Shown here piece by piece: positions 16,446-30,082 of a DNA stretch of 64,000 bases (position 1 is its first letter; every line of letters starts with the position of its first letter). The stretch comes from CAXXOK01 sp963666755. GTDB taxonomy: Bacteria; Bacillota; Clostridia; Christensenellales; Aristaeellaceae. The position numbers and the translations under genes were made by a program. The stretch is taken from positions 86,974 to 150,973 of the forward strand of contig CAXXGW010000005.1 in assembly GCA_963666755.2 (NCBI GenBank). The letters are read 5' to 3'. Under the pieces are notes generated by a model. That model searched no databases, was not told the DNA's origin, and worked only from the letters and a program-made list of their open reading frames with translations.

Positions 16446-16475
16446 AGGATACAACAGGGAAAGCCGAAAAGTCAA
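16446..16475 (-). promoter_or_regulatory. Promoter firing away from the rRNA operon
   Basis: Minus strand TTGACT (16475-16470), 18-nt spacer, TATCCT (16451-16446). It points to the 15906-16373 frame. The stretch 15757-15905 shows nothing else. Confidence 0.45.
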
Positions 16476-16623
16476 GTATTGCTTTTCCGGAAAGGCTTTG
16501 CGGCGGATTTTCCGAAAAACCCCACCGGTGGGAGGGTCGAATCCGTTATTTTCTATATATAGAGGAAGGGATGCGTATCATCCGCAAAGTACCGAGATAT
16601 TTGAGAAAACTCTAAAAAAGGTG

Positions 16624-16652
16624 TTGACACACACCCGAGCGCGTGATATTAT
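16624..16652 (+). promoter_or_regulatory. rRNA operon promoter
   Basis: TTGACA (16624-16629), 17-nt spacer, TATTAT (16647-16652), about 145 nt before the 16S 5' end. A strong consensus promoter as expected for rrn. Confidence 0.85.
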
Positions 16653-16674
16653 AAACAAGCTCGCTTGAGAGCGC

Positions 16675-16708
16675 CGAACCTTGAAAATGATACAGAGTAA
16701 AGAAACGC
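16675..16708 (+). other. 16S processing stem, left arm
   Basis: CGAACCTTGAAAATGATACA and the following bases to 16708 pair with 18426-18456 downstream of 16S (TCTGTATCATTTTCAGGGTTC region), forming the long stem cut by RNase III around pre-16S. Confidence 0.75.
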
Positions 16709-16795
16709 AAAGCGCAGTCAAAGAATTTGAGTAAATGTGCTTGACCCTTGGAGGCTGAGAGGTCTTTAGGGGAAGAATCAAGAGCATACAGGATT

Positions 16796-21513
<4,718 letters not shown>

Positions 21514-21608
21514 ACGATATCCTAAAGACCAACGGAACGGAAATGATCGTCCTTCATATACGGTTGTCAGGGCGCGGCCGCTGTGCCCCGATAACAATGT
21601 TCTCTCTT

Positions 21609-21724
<116 letters not shown>

Positions 21725-21733
21725 TTCCAATAT

Positions 21734-21808
<75 letters not shown>

Positions 21809-21810
21809 GT

Positions 21811-21845
21811 AGTGCTCGCAACTTTCAGCGAAGGTTGCGGGCACT
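21811..21845 (+). terminator. Terminator of the rRNA operon
   Basis: AGTGCTCGCAAC (21811-21822) pairs with GTTGCGGGCACT (21834-21845) with one G-U pair, followed by TTGTCTGTCT. Starts 3 nt after tRNA-Asn. Confidence 0.8.
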
Positions 21846-22237
21846 TTGTCTGTCTAAAGCGAGGCAAGGGAGCCGAAAGGCAAGCCTGACTGCGCTGCAC
21901 AATCACGGCGCAAACCTGGCTGGTAGCAGGCCGGGATGCAAAACTAAGGTATCATCTTGTGTATGAGCTTGTTTCCGGCTCGCATAGCACGATTGACCGC
22001 GCCTAAGGGTGTTATCAAAGTTTCGCAATAACAGGCCGGAATACAAACCCAACGCATTGTTTTGTGTATGATCTTGTTACCGTCACCCGTTGTAATCATG
22101 CCCTTATCTATAGGAGTTTTCAAAGTTTCGTAACACTTGGTTAAACACTAGCGATTTCACCACAAAAGTCGAACCACGCATCATGGGATGCCCGTACTTG
22201 CTGACCGTTCCATTGTTCTACCATAAATGGGATAAAA

Positions 22238-22269
22238 AAGACTCCACGCTGTAGTAAGAGTGGAGTCTT
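22238..22269 (-). terminator. Hairpin heading the decayed copy
   Basis: AAGACTCCAC (22238-22247) pairs with GTGGAGTCTT (22260-22269), perfect 10 bp; on the minus strand it is followed by TTTTTTATC, the form of an intrinsic terminator. Confidence 0.6.
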
Positions 22270-22277
22270 TCTATGTC

Positions 22278-22460
22278 TCAATAGAAAATGTTATGATGGG
22301 AATCCCAGTAGGCTTGCTCTGAGGGGTTTTTGCAAAGTTCAGCAATACGTGGATAAACGCTAACAATATCAACATGGAAGTCGATCCACGCATCGACGGA
22401 TGCCCTGACTTGATGACCATTCCATTCTGCTCCTATAAAGCAAAATAAAAAATACTCCAC
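22278..22460 (-). pseudogene. Remnant small ORF, best-preserved copy
   Basis: A 60-codon frame from ATG 22460 ending PSEQAYWDSHHNIFY. The ATG lies inside the right arm of a hairpin (about 22454-22490) and has no good ribosome site, and its neighbours are decayed copies, so I call it a remnant. The protein resembles no family I know. It may be the tail of a once longer protein. Confidence 0.4.
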
Positions 22461-22575
22461 TCTTTCTTTATCAGAAAAAGTGGAGCATATTTATGTTTCC
22501 AATAAAAACACACCGGAATGCTTGCTCTGCAATGGGCAGAATGTTGGCAGTGTTGTGCCCGGCTGCGTCGATAAA

Positions 22576-22602
22576 GCACGCAGGCGGCGAGCGCCTGCGT
22601 GC
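22576..22602 (-). terminator. Perfect hairpin downstream of the thioredoxin-like gene
   Basis: GCACGCAGGCG (22576-22586) and CGCCTGCGTGC (22592-22602) form an 11-bp stem; on the minus strand it is followed by TTTATCG. Lies 178 nt past the stop at 22780. Nothing else is seen in 22603-22779. Confidence 0.55.
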
Positions 22603-22779
22603 AATCAATAGGTTCTGATTTGACGCTCCCTTTGCTTTGCGACCCGCAGTTTCGATCGTTAGTCGCGTACCGTTTAATCGCGTACAGGTCGAATGGTTGG
22701 TTCAGCCGTTCCTTTACACGGCGATGCAGTTCCGGCGTAAAACACGCTCAGCCGTTGCATCCACGGTGTTTGCCGGGCA

Positions 22780-24054
22780 TTACTTGATTGTAAATTCCGA
22801 CTTTCGGAAGAACAGGGCATCGTAGTAAACCCAGAGCGAATATTTTCCCTTCTGGAAGGATGTATGATCCGTCTGATAGGCGCTGACAATGTCGGTCACA
22901 TCCACATACCAGTACCAGTAGTACTGGGGGCTGGGCGTGCTGGTGAAAAACTCATCCACGGCGTAGCAATACAGCTCGTTGTCGGGCGTCTGGAGAAAAT
23001 ACGCCATGCTGGTGGTGTGATCGGGGCTGGATTTGGCATACGTCCATTTCAGATACATCAGATAGTACGCGTCGGTGAAGGCGGCGGGCATCGTCGTGGC
23101 CTTTACCGTCTTGATCTTGGTATACTTGGCTTTGCGAATATTGTACTCCGCTTTGATAAAATCGGCATTTTTCACGTAAATGAAATTGGCCATATTGGGC
23201 ACGGCCCCGAACTCGGAATATTTACCGACACTTCCGGTGGTCAGCGTTTTTGAAACGGATTTTTTGCTGCTGCTCTCCGTTACGGTAAAGGTGAACTCGG
23301 TATCAGGCAACAGGTTTTGCACCGTGTACGTTTTTGCGGTCACGGTTTCGGTCAGGTAACTGCGGGGTGAACCCGCAGGGGTTACGGTGACGGTGTAGCT
23401 GAGCCCATCCGCCTGATCCGTCCACTGGAGATCGACGTTAAGCGTGCCGACCTGTGGCGTACAGGTCAGTGCGCCAAGGGTGCTCATAGGTGAGGTTGCG
23501 GTTGACGGCGATGCTGCGGCGGTGGGCGCAGGGGTTGGGGATAAGCGGCTTGCGGCGCTCTGATACCAGGATTGGAACGTATCGTAGGATTGGCTGCCTG
23601 TGACTGCCTGTGTGACAACGCCCGTGGGGTCAATGACGATCGTATACGGAATATACTGGGAGGGGAAAACCGTGTTGTTCAGCGTGCCGTCCGTATCCAG
23701 CGCCTGTGGATAGGTTAAACTGTTTGCAGTTACGAACTGGCTGACCGTGGCTTTGGACTCCTGGCTATTCAGGCCGAGCACGACCAGCGTATCCGGATAG
23801 GCTTCCGCAAGCTTTTGCAAATCCGGAACCTCGCTGGCGCAGGGCCCGCACCAGGAGGCCCACACATTCACAAACACAACCTTGCCCAGAGAATCGGACA
23901 GTTTGAAACTGGAACCGTCCAGCAAGGGCGCAGAAAAATCGGGTGCCTTCTGCCCCACCTGAACGGCGTCCCCCGCGGCGCCCGCCGTGCCCAGACTTCC
24001 CAGCAGCCCCATGACGAGTACGAGTAAAAGCAGCCATGCTTTCCCCTTTTTCAT
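22780..24054 (-). CDS. Secreted TlpA-like thioredoxin fused to FN3-like domain
   Basis: 424 residues. A signal peptide (about 1-26) leads into a TlpA/ResA-type thioredoxin domain (30-170) with VGQKAPDFSAPLLDG, the redox motif WCGPC (68-72) and the cis-proline segment YIPYTIVID (134-142). A Pro/Thr/Ser/Ala linker (172-195) follows, then an FN3-like domain (about 197-273) and a Tyr-rich domain of about 145 residues (YYWYWYVDVTDIV) I do not recognise. Predicted extracellular thiol-disulfide protein attached to a binding module. It is 17 nt downstream of another FN3 protein in the same operon. Confidence 0.75.
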   Translation of the reverse strand: MKKGKAWLLLLVLVMGLLGSLGTAGAAGDAVQVGQKAPDFSAPLLDGSSFKLSDSLGKVVFVNVWASWCGPCASEVPDLQKLAEAYPDTLVVLGLNSQESKATVSQFVTANSLTYPQALDTDGTLNNTVFPSQYIPYTIVIDPTGVVTQAVTGSQSYDTFQSWYQSAASRLSPTPAPTAAASPSTATSPMSTLGALTCTPQVGTLNVDLQWTDQADGLSYTVTVTPAGSPRSYLTETVTAKTYTVQNLLPDTEFTFTVTESSSKKSVSKTLTTGSVGKYSEFGAVPNMANFIYVKNADFIKAEYNIRKAKYTKIKTVKATTMPAAFTDAYYLMYLKWTYAKSSPDHTTSMAYFLQTPDNELYCYAVDEFFTSTPSPQYYWYWYVDVTDIVSAYQTDHTSFQKGKYSLWVYYDALFFRKSEFTIK

Positions 24055-24071
24055 GATGGTATCCTCCTTGC

Positions 24072-24785
24072 TTAACGGTCCCCAGCGGCGGGCATGTGAA
24101 AGTTGTACATGATACGGTTACTGCCTGATGCTTGGATGAAAACCGTATAGTCGGCCCCCGCGGACAACCCGTCGATGGCAAAGATGCTCTCGGTGGTGGT
24201 GCCCACCGGGATCTCGGTCGCATCGTCGGTTTTACGCAGGCTCACGCTGTACACAGTGTTATCTTTGCCGTTTTCAGCCCAGGATACGGCAACGGTTGAA
24301 GCGTTCAGGAGCTGAACCGACGGATTCCCTGTTACGGGGTCGGTCTGTGCCCTCGGCAGGAGGGGAGCGGCGGTAACCCCTTCCCCATCGGCGGCAGGCT
24401 TTTCACGGGGCAATGTTCCCTTGGTTTCAACCGTGCCGCCGTTTGCGTATCCGACGTGCAGGCTGTAAGGAATGTCGGGCTCCAGGCTGCCCAGCAGATA
24501 GGTGCGGGCCGTGGTCGTGCCGGAGAACCGGCAGGATTGCGTACCCTCCTGACAGACGGATACGGTATACATACCGCTGTCGGGGCGCGGCAAATCCCAA
24601 GTCAGGCAGAGCAGATTGTGCTTGAATAGCTCTATATACAGAACGTCTACTTCGGAGACGGATGCTGCAACCGCAGGAACGGCGGCTAAGCAGAGGCACA
24701 GAAAAAACAGGATCGCGCTCAAGGCGGTTTTGCCGGATGGCTTCCTTAGAACGAAATCCCCCTGCCTGCGCCTGTGGCGATCCAT
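24072..24785 (-). CDS. Secreted protein with two FN3-like domains
   Basis: 237 residues from ATG 24785, chosen because GAGGAAATTGCGT gives a proper ribosome site; the ATG at 24800 has none. A basic N-end (MDRHRRRQGD) and hydrophobic stretch (TALSAILFFLCLCLAAVPAVAA) form the signal peptide. Two beta-rich repeats follow (about 45-120 and 140-230), each with the FN3-like pattern of a W/Y core strand and a closing L-x-P-x-x-x-Y-x-x-x-V turn (LEPDIPYSLHV; LSAGADYTVFI). No catalytic residues. It is first in the operon with the thioredoxin fusion; the two probably work outside the cell, perhaps binding a shared partner. Confidence 0.65.
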   Translation of the reverse strand: MDRHRRRQGDFVLRKPSGKTALSAILFFLCLCLAAVPAVAASVSEVDVLYIELFKHNLLCLTWDLPRPDSGMYTVSVCQEGTQSCRFSGTTTARTYLLGSLEPDIPYSLHVGYANGGTVETKGTLPREKPAADGEGVTAAPLLPRAQTDPVTGNPSVQLLNASTVAVSWAENGKDNTVYSVSLRKTDDATEIPVGTTTESIFAIDGLSAGADYTVFIQASGSNRIMYNFHMPAAGDR

Positions 24786-24929
24786 ACGCAATTTCCTCAT
24801 GACAAACGGAAGAGCCTTGTGTAGAAAGCGGCAGCGGTTCGGTTCCGGATTGAGATGCTAGAATTTTGGCGCACGATAGGCGGCAGCACGTTGTTCATGA
24901 AGTTAGAAGGAACGGATGAGATTTTCCAT

Positions 24930-24958
24930 ATTATATTAGTTTTAGTGATATATGTCAA
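24930..24958 (-). promoter_or_regulatory. Consensus promoter of the FN3/thioredoxin operon
   Basis: Minus strand TTGACA (24958-24953), exactly 17 nt, TATAAT (24935-24930). Both hexamers are perfect, so basal transcription should be strong. The leader to 24785 is about 140 nt with no clear structure. Confidence 0.85.
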
Positions 24959-25493
24959 GCGAGAGCTGGTTGCCGGAAGGAATTGCATGCCAACGGCTAT
25001 TCAATTTGAAGCGAAGGTTCTGATCAGGGAAGGGTTCCGGTCGTCCCCAAAAAGACTTCTTCCCAAAACAGCATGCCAAAACGCCCAGCCGTTAAGAGTT
25101 CGTTTCCATCTCTCCTATACAGATCGCCCTGCAAGGAATCTACGCCCACAGGCCTATGACCGTGGAACAGCCATAAGTCAGGAGGGCGATAAAGACAACA
25201 AACAGAATATACCATTCATGTTCGATGTATCGTTTGCGGTTTTCAGAGATTGCTGCAAGAGGTTCTGCCTGTGCATGCTGTTTGAACCCAGAAAATGCAA
25301 GGGCATGATCACAAGTCCTGAAAATACTGGCAAGAGCGGATCACCCCAACCGGAGGCCGCGCCCTTTGACGCGGGTAAAGCCGGGCAACCAAATGTACGG
25401 TACAGGAACAGCAACGTACGAGGGCTGCCTTTGCAGACGGGTACGCGTCAGAGCTCTTTTCTTTTAAACGATGAAGGATAACGCAGCTGCCGC
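24959..25493. other. Intergenic with a possible gene remnant
   Basis: No intact gene is supported. On the minus strand, 25340 down to 25140 reads a frame without a start that ends in a hydrophobic segment, EWYILFVVFIALLTYG followed by CSTVIGLWA and a stop. It looks like the C-terminal membrane anchor of a lost protein. Confidence 0.3.
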
Positions 25494-26966
25494 CTACGGA
25501 TGGTTGCGGATATAGACCTGCCCGCAATGCACATCCTGCTGTATCGATTTTACCCCGTAATAGCGCGCCATCGCCACATTGACCCAATATTCCGGGTCCG
25601 GCAGGATCTGCTGGTAAAGCACAAACTGACTGGTCAGATCATCCGGGAGCGGCACCTGCACAGCCATCCCCTGCTTTTGCTGCAGCGAATCGAGATACGT
25701 ATGCCAGTAGGCTTCGTTGCCTGCGAGCTTGCCGGACAGCAACTCCTGATAGACTGCCACAACGGGCTGTTCGGTGATGGGGGTAATGAACAGCGCGGAC
25801 GTGATCAGAAACACACAGGCCGCCGCCGCCCACAGCTTGCGGGTGGCCGGTTTGCATTCGCTCTTTCTCCGGCGCAAAAAATGAACCAGGTAATACACAT
25901 AATACAGAGAGGTCAGGTAGATGGAGGCGTCCGTCACAAACTCACTGCGGTTGGGGAAGTAGGCGGCGTACCCCAGCGCGACGGGATAGGTGACGGTATA
26001 GCATACCGCGCCCACCGCTAAAAGCATCAGGATGGGGTGGTTCCAGAATTTCGACTTGCCGTTGAATTGAAGATGATTCCATGCGAACAGTCCGAAGAAC
26101 ACCAGAACCGCCGGGAACCAGGAGCGGATCATCAGCTTGCCGAGCCGCAGCCCCAGGTGATGCGCGGCGTAGTAAAAGGAGCCCATGACGTCCAATGTCC
26201 GTCCGTCCATCCGGCGCGACGCGCCGGGCATCAGAATGTAAAGCAGCGTAAGGGCTGCGGTCAGTGCCAGCGGCGCCAATACGGCGATACTTCTTTTTTG
26301 CACAAACAGGCCGTAGCCTCCGATCAAAAGGAACAGAAAACAGCTGAAGGTGCCAACGTTAATCGGCCCGCAGCCCGCGGAAATCGCGGCGATACAAGCA
26401 AGCCCCCATTTGTACCACCGGGGCGCAAAGACATGCTCCAGCAGCAGTGCGCCACCGAAAAGCGCCATGCTGAGCGGGAACAGGTAAAATTCCGCGGTCG
26501 TGAACCAGGCATAAATCTCCGGGTAGAAGCGCATGCCGAAGAACAGCAGCACCAGCGTCGCGCTCAGGAAAAGGGTTTGCAGCGAGAAGCGCTTAAGCTT
26601 AAAGAAACGGTGAACCACAACAGAGGAGAACGTGATGATCGCGGCTACGAAAAAGAGGATGTACAGTAAAAGATAAACACGCACCGGCACAAGCGAGCCG
26701 CTTTTCATGGGCGAAAGCAGGCTGTTCCACACATGGCCGAAGCCGTGGCCGTAGGTGCAGGTGCTGTAAGGCGTCTGCGCAATGCTGGAAAAGACGGTGT
26801 CCGCCTGCCCGGTTTGCTTCAGGTAATCCACCCGCTCCAGGTACATGGCATAATCATCCGCAAAGGGGAAGGCGTAAAACGTGGTGCACAGGTACGGAAC
26901 CACGATCAGTAAAATCAGCAGAATCAGGGCGGCGGACTGCGTTTTCCGGTTGTACAGGCGTTGCAT
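25494..26966 (-). CDS. Polytopic membrane protein (GT-C-like)
   Basis: 490 residues with roughly 11-12 membrane spans. After the first span an extracytoplasmic segment carries FPFADDYAMYLERVDYLK; an Asp pair in that first loop is the mark of GT-C type lipid-phosphate-sugar glycosyltransferases and the DUF6056-like families. ATG 26966 has AAAGGAGTGAATCC upstream and is preferred to an upstream ATG at 27008, which would overlap the neighbour. It directly follows a GtrB-like glycosyltransferase; together they could make a polyprenyl-phosphate sugar inside and transfer it outside. The family assignment is tentative. Confidence 0.6.
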   Translation of the reverse strand: MQRLYNRKTQSAALILLILLIVVPYLCTTFYAFPFADDYAMYLERVDYLKQTGQADTVFSSIAQTPYSTCTYGHGFGHVWNSLLSPMKSGSLVPVRVYLLLYILFFVAAIITFSSVVVHRFFKLKRFSLQTLFLSATLVLLFFGMRFYPEIYAWFTTAEFYLFPLSMALFGGALLLEHVFAPRWYKWGLACIAAISAGCGPINVGTFSCFLFLLIGGYGLFVQKRSIAVLAPLALTAALTLLYILMPGASRRMDGRTLDVMGSFYYAAHHLGLRLGKLMIRSWFPAVLVFFGLFAWNHLQFNGKSKFWNHPILMLLAVGAVCYTVTYPVALGYAAYFPNRSEFVTDASIYLTSLYYVYYLVHFLRRRKSECKPATRKLWAAAACVFLITSALFITPITEQPVVAVYQELLSGKLAGNEAYWHTYLDSLQQKQGMAVQVPLPDDLTSQFVLYQQILPDPEYWVNVAMARYYGVKSIQQDVHCGQVYIRNHP

Positions 26967-26997
26967 GGATTCACTCCTTTGCGGCGATCGAACGGGG

Positions 26998-27954
26998 TCA
27001 GTCGTCATATATCTGAGAAATGAGGTAACGCGGTCTGCGCTTGGTCTCCAGATAAATCCGGCCGATATACTCGCCCACGATGCCCATGGAAATCATCATC
27101 ATGCCGCCGATGGCCCACAGGGCAATGCCCAGCGACGCCCAACCGCTGATGGTCTTCCCCGCGAAAAAGACCACCAGGTCGTACAGAATCCAGAACAGGC
27201 TGATGAGCAGGCAAAAAAACCCCATGCCTGACACGATGCGCAGGGGCTTGATGGAAAAGGAAGTGATGCCGCTCATCGCCAAATCCAGCATCTTGGGTAG
27301 CGTGTATTTGGTTTTGCCCTGCATCCGGGGGGATACGGTAAACCCTACCGTACAGTTTTTAAAACCAAGGGAGGATACCAGCCCGCGCAGGAACAGGTTG
27401 ACTTCGGCGTATTGGCTGAGCGCGTCCAGCACCCGGGAGGACAGCAGGCGGTAATCCGCGTGGTTGGGGGTTATCCGTACGCCAAAAAGCCGCATCAGGC
27501 GGTAATAACTCTGCGCGGTAAAACGCTTGAAGCGGCTGTCGGTGTCCCGCGTATTGCGGACGCCCATCACCACCTCATACCCTTCCTGATATTTTTGGAT
27601 AAAGGCGATCATGGCCATAGGGTCCTGCTGCAAATCCGCATCGATGGAAATCATGATATCGCACTTACCCCGCGCATACTCAATGCCGGCCAGCAAGGCG
27701 CTCTGGTGCCCCGCGTTGCAGGTGAAGGAAATGAGTTTCACCTGCGGGTGGGTTTGGCGGTAATCCAAAATGAAACGCTCTGTGCCGTCGGTGGAGCCGT
27801 CGTTAATCAAAAGCAGAAAGCTGTCCTCCGTACAGAGCTGCCGATCCTTGAGCATACGCAGATGCGCGTCAAGGGCGGGCAGCGTCGCAGGCAGGCAGGC
27901 CTCTTCGTTAAAGCAGGGCACGACCACGATCAGCTTTGCCGGTACGGTGGGCAT
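26998..27954 (-). CDS. GtrB/DPM1-like polyprenyl-phosphate glycosyltransferase
   Basis: 318 residues. Family 2 glycosyltransferase domain (1-210) with LIVVVPCFNEEACLP, INDGSTDGTE and the DxD-like SIDADLQQDP, then two C-terminal membrane spans (about 230-256 and 266-290) and a basic tail. This architecture matches GtrB and dolichol-phosphate mannose synthase relatives, which move a sugar from a nucleotide donor to a polyprenyl phosphate at the inner membrane face. First gene of a two-gene unit with the polytopic protein; its own promoter is at 28001-28029. Confidence 0.88.
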   Translation of the reverse strand: MPTVPAKLIVVVPCFNEEACLPATLPALDAHLRMLKDRQLCTEDSFLLLINDGSTDGTERFILDYRQTHPQVKLISFTCNAGHQSALLAGIEYARGKCDIMISIDADLQQDPMAMIAFIQKYQEGYEVVMGVRNTRDTDSRFKRFTAQSYYRLMRLFGVRITPNHADYRLLSSRVLDALSQYAEVNLFLRGLVSSLGFKNCTVGFTVSPRMQGKTKYTLPKMLDLAMSGITSFSIKPLRIVSGMGFFCLLISLFWILYDLVVFFAGKTISGWASLGIALWAIGGMMMISMGIVGEYIGRIYLETKRRPRYLISQIYDD

Positions 27955-28000
27955 GAAATCACCTGAAATCTAGCAAAATGAGGAAGTTGATGCTGTCCCG

Positions 28001-28029
28001 ATTATACCGTAGCAGGGAAATGAAGTCAA
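28001..28029 (-). promoter_or_regulatory. Promoter of the GtrB-like operon
   Basis: Minus strand TTGACT (28029-28024), 17-nt spacer, TATAAT (28006-28001). A hairpin of CCCGCCTGC (28037-28045) with GCAGGCGGG (28057-28065) lies just beyond it. Confidence 0.75.
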
Positions 28030-28297
28030 GGGAACGCCCGCCTGCGTGGGAGGATAGCAGGCGGGATGGGTCGTGTATTAAAAGCGCATCGCCTGACAAA
28101 CAGCGGAATATTCAAGCAAAATGGGAGAGGAAAAAAACGAACATGGCAACGTCTGAACCAGTAGAAGGAGTGGATTTTATTCATGCCGATACGATTTCTG
28201 GATGGGCATTATGTATCTGCTGATCCCCAAAGTAAAATATAACAGAAGAATATAGAGGGATCACATTAATTGAGGGTTCTTGTTTAGGAAGACACCG

Positions 28298-28326
28298 TTG
28301 AAGTATCCCAAAATATGGTATATATT
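28298..28326 (+). promoter_or_regulatory. Candidate promoter of the P-loop ATPase gene
   Basis: TTGAAG (28298-28303), 17-nt spacer, TATATT (28321-28326), inside an AT-rich stretch (28100-28430) that contrasts with the GC-rich flanks and holds no gene of its own. Confidence 0.45.
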
Positions 28327-28438
28327 ATATTAGGAGTTAGAGGCATTCTTTGAGTTGGTAATAATCGGAACACTCATCCATATTCCTATAATCCTTGTTT
28401 TTAACTAAGACTGATAAAACAGCTGGAGGACTATGATC

Positions 28439-29902
28439 ATGGAAATCACATTTACAGAGGAACAGATATCGGGTCTATTTGGCGAATTGGCAGCAGAGGA
28501 TGAAAGTAAACAACAATTTAAAGATAGCTTCTTCAAGAGTGATACATATATAAAAATTCATAATGACAGACCTCTAAGGATTCTTGTTGCTCATAAGGGA
28601 ATTGGAAAGTCAGCAATATTCAGAATGTCCTACGAGGAGAATGTCGAAAAGAAAGTTCTTGCACTTTGGATTCGCCCAAATGATATTGCAGATTTATGCA
28701 ATGCTGATGAAAATGATAGTGCACTGAGTTTAATTGAAAAATGGAAAGTAGGGTTAAATAAGCGCATTGTGGAATTAGTTATGCGAGATTTCAAAGTTAC
28801 TTTTGATAACAATAACGTAAACACTTTTATACAGAAAGGTATGCGCCTAATTGATATTATTACTTCAGTTGTGAAAGAAATCGATAATATTATTGATACT
28901 GATACATCAAAAAAACTGATAGCCAATCAGTATATTAAGAATAATAAAGTCGTGATCTATATTGATGATTTAGACCGAGCGTGGGAAGGAACCAAGGGGA
29001 ATGTCAATAGGATTTCTGCGTTGTTAAATGCTGTAAGAGACATGACAAATGAGTCAGAGGGCTTACATTTCCGTATAAGCCTTCGAAGCGATGTTTATTT
29101 TTTGGTCCGGACAGCTGATGAATCAACGGATAAAATCGAAGGGAATGTTATCTGGCTAACATGGACAGAACATGAATTACTTGTCTTTTTAGTCAAACGA
29201 GTTCAGAGTTATCTTGGAAATAAATTGTCGGAGACGATGTTGCTCAAGAAACCGCAATTCGAAATCGAAAAATATCTTGATCCCATTATGGAATGCAACT
29301 TCAAGGGAGAAGGAAAATGGTCAAACAAGCCGATTCACTATATCTTGTTGTCTTTAATCCGCAGACGTCCAAGAGACATGGTCAATTTATGCATACAAGC
29401 TGCGCGCGAAGCGAATTATAATAAGCATCAGAAAATTGAAACTATGGACTGGGAGAATGTATTTGATCGTTATTCTCAAAACAGATTACAAGATACGATA
29501 AATGAACATCGTTATGAGTTGCCTGATATTGAGAGGCTTTTATTAGGAATGAAGCCCAGTAGTGATCAAAAAAAGCTCTCGGGAACATCAAGATATACAG
29601 AGGAAAAATTGCTGCGGAAAATTTCTGGTATCATTCAGCATGGTAAATTCATTTTTGCTGATGGTAAAGTTGGCACGCCCAAAGAACTCATTACGTTTTT
29701 ATACAAAATTAACTTTCTTGTTGGGCGAAAGGATATTTCTGATGGATTTATTGACCGCAAGTACTTCGAGGATAATAAATACTTGTCTACAGAATATGTA
29801 GACTTTGGATATGAATGGGAAGTACATCCAGCGTTTCGCTGGGCACTATATCCGGAAGCACGAGACATTTTCTCTGAAATTGACCTTATTATGTTAATAT
29901 AG
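28439..29902 (+). CDS. Stand-alone P-loop ATPase, possible defence protein
   Basis: 487 residues. Counting from the first ATG at 28433, Walker A is AHKGIGKS (53-60) and Walker B is VVIYIDDLDRAW (173-184), with an arginine-bearing LRSDVY near 217-222 after a sensor-like strand. The layout resembles the Sll1717-type P-loop ATPases and KAP/STAND relatives, with helical C-terminal half of no known domain. The second ATG (28439) is 8 nt from GGAGGA and is the likelier start; the first is only 2 nt away. The gene is AT-rich, unlike all neighbours, and sits just upstream of cas3, so recent transfer and a defence role are inferred. Confidence 0.6.
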   Translation: MEITFTEEQISGLFGELAAEDESKQQFKDSFFKSDTYIKIHNDRPLRILVAHKGIGKSAIFRMSYEENVEKKVLALWIRPNDIADLCNADENDSALSLIEKWKVGLNKRIVELVMRDFKVTFDNNNVNTFIQKGMRLIDIITSVVKEIDNIIDTDTSKKLIANQYIKNNKVVIYIDDLDRAWEGTKGNVNRISALLNAVRDMTNESEGLHFRISLRSDVYFLVRTADESTDKIEGNVIWLTWTEHELLVFLVKRVQSYLGNKLSETMLLKKPQFEIEKYLDPIMECNFKGEGKWSNKPIHYILLSLIRRRPRDMVNLCIQAAREANYNKHQKIETMDWENVFDRYSQNRLQDTINEHRYELPDIERLLLGMKPSSDQKKLSGTSRYTEEKLLRKISGIIQHGKFIFADGKVGTPKELITFLYKINFLVGRKDISDGFIDRKYFEDNKYLSTEYVDFGYEWEVHPAFRWALYPEARDIFSEIDLIMLI

Positions 29903-30082
29903 AGAAACTCAAAATTGCTGCGAGAAGTATACTAGTTATTTAATAACCGCGCGCTTGTATGATTGTTTAATTGTGGAAACCAGCCCCATGGAAAGATTTT
30001 CATGCCTCCCGTAGGAACCCTTCCCTTAAGTAGCGAATCCTACCTATTATCCTTATCCCATAGGATCATAAGGCGGGAAAAA
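29903..30082 (+). other. Gap before cas3
   Basis: An AT-rich palindrome (GTTATTTAATAAC near 29935) may end the ATPase transcript. CCTTAT and ATAAGG form a small inverted repeat near 30050-30073. I see no confident -35/-10 pair for the cas operon. Confidence 0.35.

Larger units (their letters stand above)
21929..22490 (-). repeat. Degenerate tandem copies of a small minus-strand unit
   Basis: Three segments are related: 22278-22490, about 22110-22271 and about 21930-22110. The first still encodes WNGHQVRASVDAWIDFH followed by VDIVSVYPRIAELCKNPSEQ; the second reads WNGQQVRASHDAWFDF and then hits stops where the first has TAT and TGC codons; the third keeps only the PxIAxL-like end. Each of the first two is headed by a GACTCCAC/GTGGAGTC-type hairpin. 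Confidence 0.6.

Noticed and set aside
24855..25481. Plus-strand 208-codon frame
   Set aside because: It starts inside the divergent promoter leader, has no ribosome site and low-complexity, mixed composition.
29903..30082. Promoter for the cas operon
   Set aside because: TATACT and TATTAT words exist but none has a -35 partner at proper spacing, so none is annotated.
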